The notes under the pieces are model-generated. The model did no database searches, had not been told where the DNA came from, and worked only from the letters and a program-made list of their open reading frames with translations. Of a stretch of DNA of 64,000 nt, positions 61,720 through 64,000 are shown in pieces. The translations under genes and the position numbers were made by a program. The stretch comes from Nostoc sp. NMS9. Lineage in GTDB: Bacteria > Cyanobacteriota > Cyanobacteriia > Cyanobacteriales > Nostocaceae. Numbering within the stretch: position 1 is the first letter of the stretch; every line of letters begins with the position of its first letter. The stretch lies in contig NZ_JABXKL010000030.1 in assembly GCF_017114995.1 (NCBI RefSeq), positions 35,790 through 99,789 of the forward strand, written 5' to 3'.

Positions 61720-62271
61720 CTACTGTAATCCCATTCGTAATTCAGCCAAACGCTGCCGAGCCTTAGCGTCAATAGCATTAGCTAAAAACCTACTCTTAGA
61801 TTGTTTGCGCGTATGATACTTTTGTCGCATCCGACAAACAGTGGTTTCCACTTCCCCACAGAGTTGTTGTGCCGACAACCATTCAGCCCCATACCCCTGT
61901 ATCATCAACTGCTGTGCCCGATCTGATGTAGCAACAATCACACGAGAAATCAAAGATTGGGCTATTTGATGGCGAAAAGAAGCGCAGGATTTTTCAATAT
62001 AAGTATCTGCTGTTTGTCCAAAATCAGTGTAATAAACAGATAAAAGCTCAGTAATAATTTCTTTATTACTAGAGGTATTCTGATATTGGGCATCAAAAAC
62101 TATCTGAGTTGTGTAACCTTGAAACGCACTATAACCAGTCATCGCTTCCACAAGTTCGCCCCGTGCTGCCTCTAATCCAACGCTATCACGCGTTTTTTTA
62201 AGGCAAGGCCAAGCGCCTATGATATTGTAGCCGTCCACTAACAAAACGGCTTGGAGTAAGGAACGGGGCAT
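61720..62271 (-). CDS. NYN-domain (YacP/Rae1-like) putative RNase
   Basis: 183 residues. PIN/NYN fold: AVLLVDGYNIIGAWPCLKK (first acidic Asp), TQIVFDAQYQN, VYYTDFGQTADTYIEKSCA (Asp) and VIVATSDRAQQLMIQGYGAEWLSAQQL. B. subtilis Rae1 of this family cleaves mRNA in the ribosome A-site; cyanobacterial members are not studied. The C-terminus is basic (RKQSKSRFLANAIDAKARQRLAEL). Monocistronic, between the tRNA gene and the terminator of the CbiO-like gene. Confidence 0.9.
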   Translation of the reverse strand: MPRSLLQAVLLVDGYNIIGAWPCLKKTRDSVGLEAARGELVEAMTGYSAFQGYTTQIVFDAQYQNTSSNKEIITELLSVYYTDFGQTADTYIEKSCASFRHQIAQSLISRVIVATSDRAQQLMIQGYGAEWLSAQQLCGEVETTVCRMRQKYHTRKQSKSRFLANAIDAKARQRLAELRMGLQ

Positions 62272-62420
62272 GGTTTTTAATCACAATTTTCTAGAGTTAA
62301 CAAAATTCATTCATAAGTTTTATAATAATTGATGCATAGTCTGTAACACTATGCTACACAGAATAAAAAATACGGCAGCCTCACAAAACTCAAACCTCAG
62401 ATAGACGCACCAACTTAAAA

Positions 62421-62447
62421 CGCGCCTTTGTTTAAAAGGCGCGTTAC
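62421..62447 (-). terminator. Rho-independent terminator of the CbiO-like gene
   Basis: A 10-bp perfect stem AACGCGCCTT / AAGGCGCGTT with a 7-base loop, about 105 bases after the stop of the 62553-63230 gene. The minus strand continues TTAAGTT; the plus strand continues ACAGTTCTTTTTT, so it could act in both directions. Confidence 0.75.
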
Positions 62448-62552
62448 AGTTCTTTTTTAGTAGTATTCAGGCGTGCTGAATCCAATGAATTTTATTTATT
62501 TACTCAGCACGGGCTAAACCTTAGCTATCCGCTAACAGCACTCAGCACTTAA

Positions 62553-63230
62553 TTAAGAGGCTTCGCTATGTACCTCCATCAGACGTTGTTTGAGACGTTG
62601 AGCTTCACCACTATCAACCAAAGAGCCTTTTTCTAGCAAAAAAGCGCCGTCACAGTAATTTAACTCATCTAATCGATGTGTCACCCACAGGGCTGTAATA
62701 CCTCGACTTTTGACAAGGCGGCGGACACCAGCAACTAAATCCAACTGGCTATCTGGATCTAGTAAAGCAGTGGGTTCATCTAATAATAGAACTTCACAGC
62801 GACGGGCGATCGCACCGGCGATCGCGACTCGCTGTTTCTGTCCCCCAGAGAGTGCATAAATAGGGCGTCGTTGGAGGGTAAGTAAATTCACCGCCCCTAG
62901 TGCCTCTTCAACCCTGGCTCTAGTAGCAGCAGGTGGCAACTTTTCTTCGACCAATCCAAAAGCCACATCAGCACCAACAGTTGGCATCACCAGTTGATGA
63001 TCCGGATTTTGGAAGACAAAGCCAACGGGGTGCAAAATCCGAATTTCGCCAGATGCAGGAGCTAATAACCCCGCCAGTAATCTCAGTAACGTAGATTTGC
63101 CGCTGCCATTTGTACCCAAGAGCATCCAAAACTCACCCTTGGGTACTTCTAAAGAGCAAGATTTGATCACTTTCTCTCCATTAGGCCAACTGAAATTTAA
63201 ATCTTTGACCTCAATGCCCACTTGAGCCAT
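62553..63230 (-). CDS. Energy-coupling-type ABC ATPase (CbiO-like)
   Basis: 225 residues. Walker A GTNGSGKSTLLRLLAG, the Q-loop FVFQNPDHQLVMPTV (typical of CbiO/EcfA), the signature LSGGQKQRVAIAGAIA, Walker B EVLLLDEPTALLD and the His in LWVTHRLDEL. CbiO/EcfA ATPases power energy-coupling-factor uptake of metals or vitamins together with a CbiQ/EcfT membrane protein, none of which is in view; a plastid-like role has been proposed for similar cyanobacterial ATPases. The UPF0367 gene immediately upstream on the same strand (13 bases apart) suggests an operon. Confidence 0.92.
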   Translation of the reverse strand: MAQVGIEVKDLNFSWPNGEKVIKSCSLEVPKGEFWMLLGTNGSGKSTLLRLLAGLLAPASGEIRILHPVGFVFQNPDHQLVMPTVGADVAFGLVEEKLPPAATRARVEEALGAVNLLTLQRRPIYALSGGQKQRVAIAGAIARRCEVLLLDEPTALLDPDSQLDLVAGVRRLVKSRGITALWVTHRLDELNYCDGAFLLEKGSLVDSGEAQRLKQRLMEVHSEAS

Positions 63231-63243
63231 TTGTCAACCTTGG

Positions 63244-63516
63244 TTACTCAGCAGCTACAGCGAAAAAGCCAGGTGGTCTGCCACCACCAGGGGTTGTACC
63301 ATCTTTCTGAACAATCTGCACCCCAGAAATTTCGCTAGCGCGGACAGCAATTTTTTTCTCTGTCTTGCCTTCGCACTTGAGTTCTACAATATCAGGGTTC
63401 CCAGAACGGATTGCTGCCAAAATTAGCTGATAGACAGCCTCAGCATCCTCTGCTGACTTACGTTGTACTGAGATAGGGAAAGCAGTGTTTCTGATGCTTA
63501 AATCGATGGTAAACAT
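63244..63516 (-). CDS. UPF0367 family protein
   Basis: 90 residues, a conserved cyanobacterial family. MFTIDLSIRNTAFPISVQRKSAEDAEAVYQLILAAIRSGNP, then IVELKCEGKTEKKIAVRASEISGVQIVQKDG and a Gly-rich tail. The soluble beta-alpha-beta-like pattern has no known function. It is co-transcribed with the CbiO-like ATPase. The gene starts 440 bases from psbD on the opposite strand, so they share a promoter region. Confidence 0.95.
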   Translation of the reverse strand: MFTIDLSIRNTAFPISVQRKSAEDAEAVYQLILAAIRSGNPDIVELKCEGKTEKKIAVRASEISGVQIVQKDGTTPGGGRPPGFFAVAAE

Positions 63517-63954
63517 TTAGCAATAATCAAATTTAACTGTGGACTCATTTTAGCGTCAGCTGACTGATTCTAGGGAAATGAGGCTTGGGCATGGGGAATG
63601 GGGGAGGCAGTGCGGTCTTCTCCCAAGGGGAGACGCCAAGGGCGATGGGGTTTCCCCTTGGGAGCAACTGCCGTCATTGGGCATTAGTTATTTCTTCCAC
63701 TGCTCCTCTGCCTCTGTGCTCCCCTGCTCCTCATTCCCTACTCCCCATTTATCACATCATCTGAATCAAAATTAATTTTTATTACAAAACCCCTAGAAAA
63801 ATTAACGATTTACACCTAATATGATTAAAGGTGTGTAAAAAATTGTAAACTTGGTTAACAACCCAGTTAACTTTCTGCTTATGGAAGGCTTTGATATAGC
63901 CAGTCTATAATACAGATACAACCTGTACTTATAAACATTTGGAGATTTGCTCTA
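63517..63954. promoter_or_regulatory. Divergent UPF0367/psbD promoter region
   Basis: 438 bases. Left part (63575-63750) has GGGCATGGGGAATGGGGG-type repeats. Right part: a -10-like TATAAT at 63906-63911; a hairpin GGCT-ttgatat-AGCC (about 63888-63900); a near-inverted repeat TTACACCT...AGGTGTGTAA (63810-63838); direct repeats of GTTAAC (63854-63859 and 63866-63871). A GGAG lies 11 bases before the psbD start. The light-responsive psbD control is known in related species, but no specific element is identified here. Confidence 0.6.
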
Positions 63955-64000
63955 ATGACCATCGCAGTTGGACGCGCCCCCAGTAGAGGGTGGTTTGACG
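63955..64000 (+). CDS. psbD: Photosystem II D2 protein, 5' end only
   Basis: The first 15 codons read MTIAVGRAPSRGWFD, the invariant N-terminus of PsbD. The gene continues beyond the window. ATG 63955 is preceded by GGAG at 11 bases. D2 binds the quinone QA and the non-haem iron with D1; psbC usually follows psbD. Confidence 0.93.
   Translation, partial: MTIAVGRAPSRGWFD

Overview
The window reads as chromosomal DNA of a filamentous, Nostoc-type cyanobacterium. The evidence is the abundant HIP1 octamer GCGATCGC, oxygenic photosynthesis genes (psbU, chlG, petP, btpA, a PucC-family protein, and the first codons of psbD at the right edge), families largely confined to cyanobacteria (DUF512 radical-SAM protein, DUF3120, UPF0367, NosAFP), and many intergenic short tandem repeats of 7-9 bases typical of Nostocales. 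No prophage, complete insertion sequence or CRISPR array is visible.

Left part (1-30 kb): housekeeping and photosynthesis genes, mostly monocistronic, with long repeat-rich spacers. In order: a HEAT-repeat protein cut by the window edge, a cupin, a sorbosone-dehydrogenase-like lipoprotein, a REC-EAL phosphodiesterase beside a decayed histidine kinase, a GHL10 glycosidase-like protein, the DUF512 protein, uppP, a DUF3120 membrane protein, psbU, nadB, a CHASE2-PAS-GGDEF diguanylate cyclase, a VKOR-thioredoxin fusion, btpA, rimO, a DEAD-box helicase, a Uma2 nuclease and an aldo/keto reductase. Around 28-30 kb there are small or degraded genes, including a DUF2887/Rpn-type gene whose 3' end has been tandemly duplicated.

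Middle (30-38.5 kb): a PucC-type carrier, an inositol-phosphatase-like enzyme, an unknown protein, a zinc alcohol dehydrogenase, a small four-Cys membrane protein, chlG, the ArsA/Get3-fold ATPase NosAFP, petP, and a decayed Uma2 pseudogene.

Region 38.7-58.3 kb is one long plus-strand surface-polysaccharide locus. It holds an ABC-2 exporter pair (Wzm/Wzt, the latter with an extended carbohydrate-recognition-type C-terminus), a methyltransferase carrying a long C-terminal coiled coil built of 28-residue repeats, two further methyltransferases, three GT2 enzymes, a DPM1-like GT2, a GT39-like multispan protein, three GT4 enzymes, a short EamA protein, gmd, and the dTDP-rhamnose genes rfbA, rfbC and rfbD (no rfbB in view). 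My main hypothesis is that the coiled-coil methyltransferase directly after the Wzt gene is a WbdD-like chain terminator and length ruler for ABC-exported glycan. The core (about 45-51 kb) is strikingly AT-rich and lacks HIP1 sites, suggesting transfer or fast turnover.

Right part (58.4-64 kb): comB, a BlaI/M56-peptidase pair, an 18-bp tandem repeat array, fragments of an aminotransferase and another gene, tRNA-Asn, a NYN/YacP nuclease, a CbiO-like ATPase with a UPF0367 gene, and psbD starting at the edge. All family calls are from reading sequence motifs; no database search was run.
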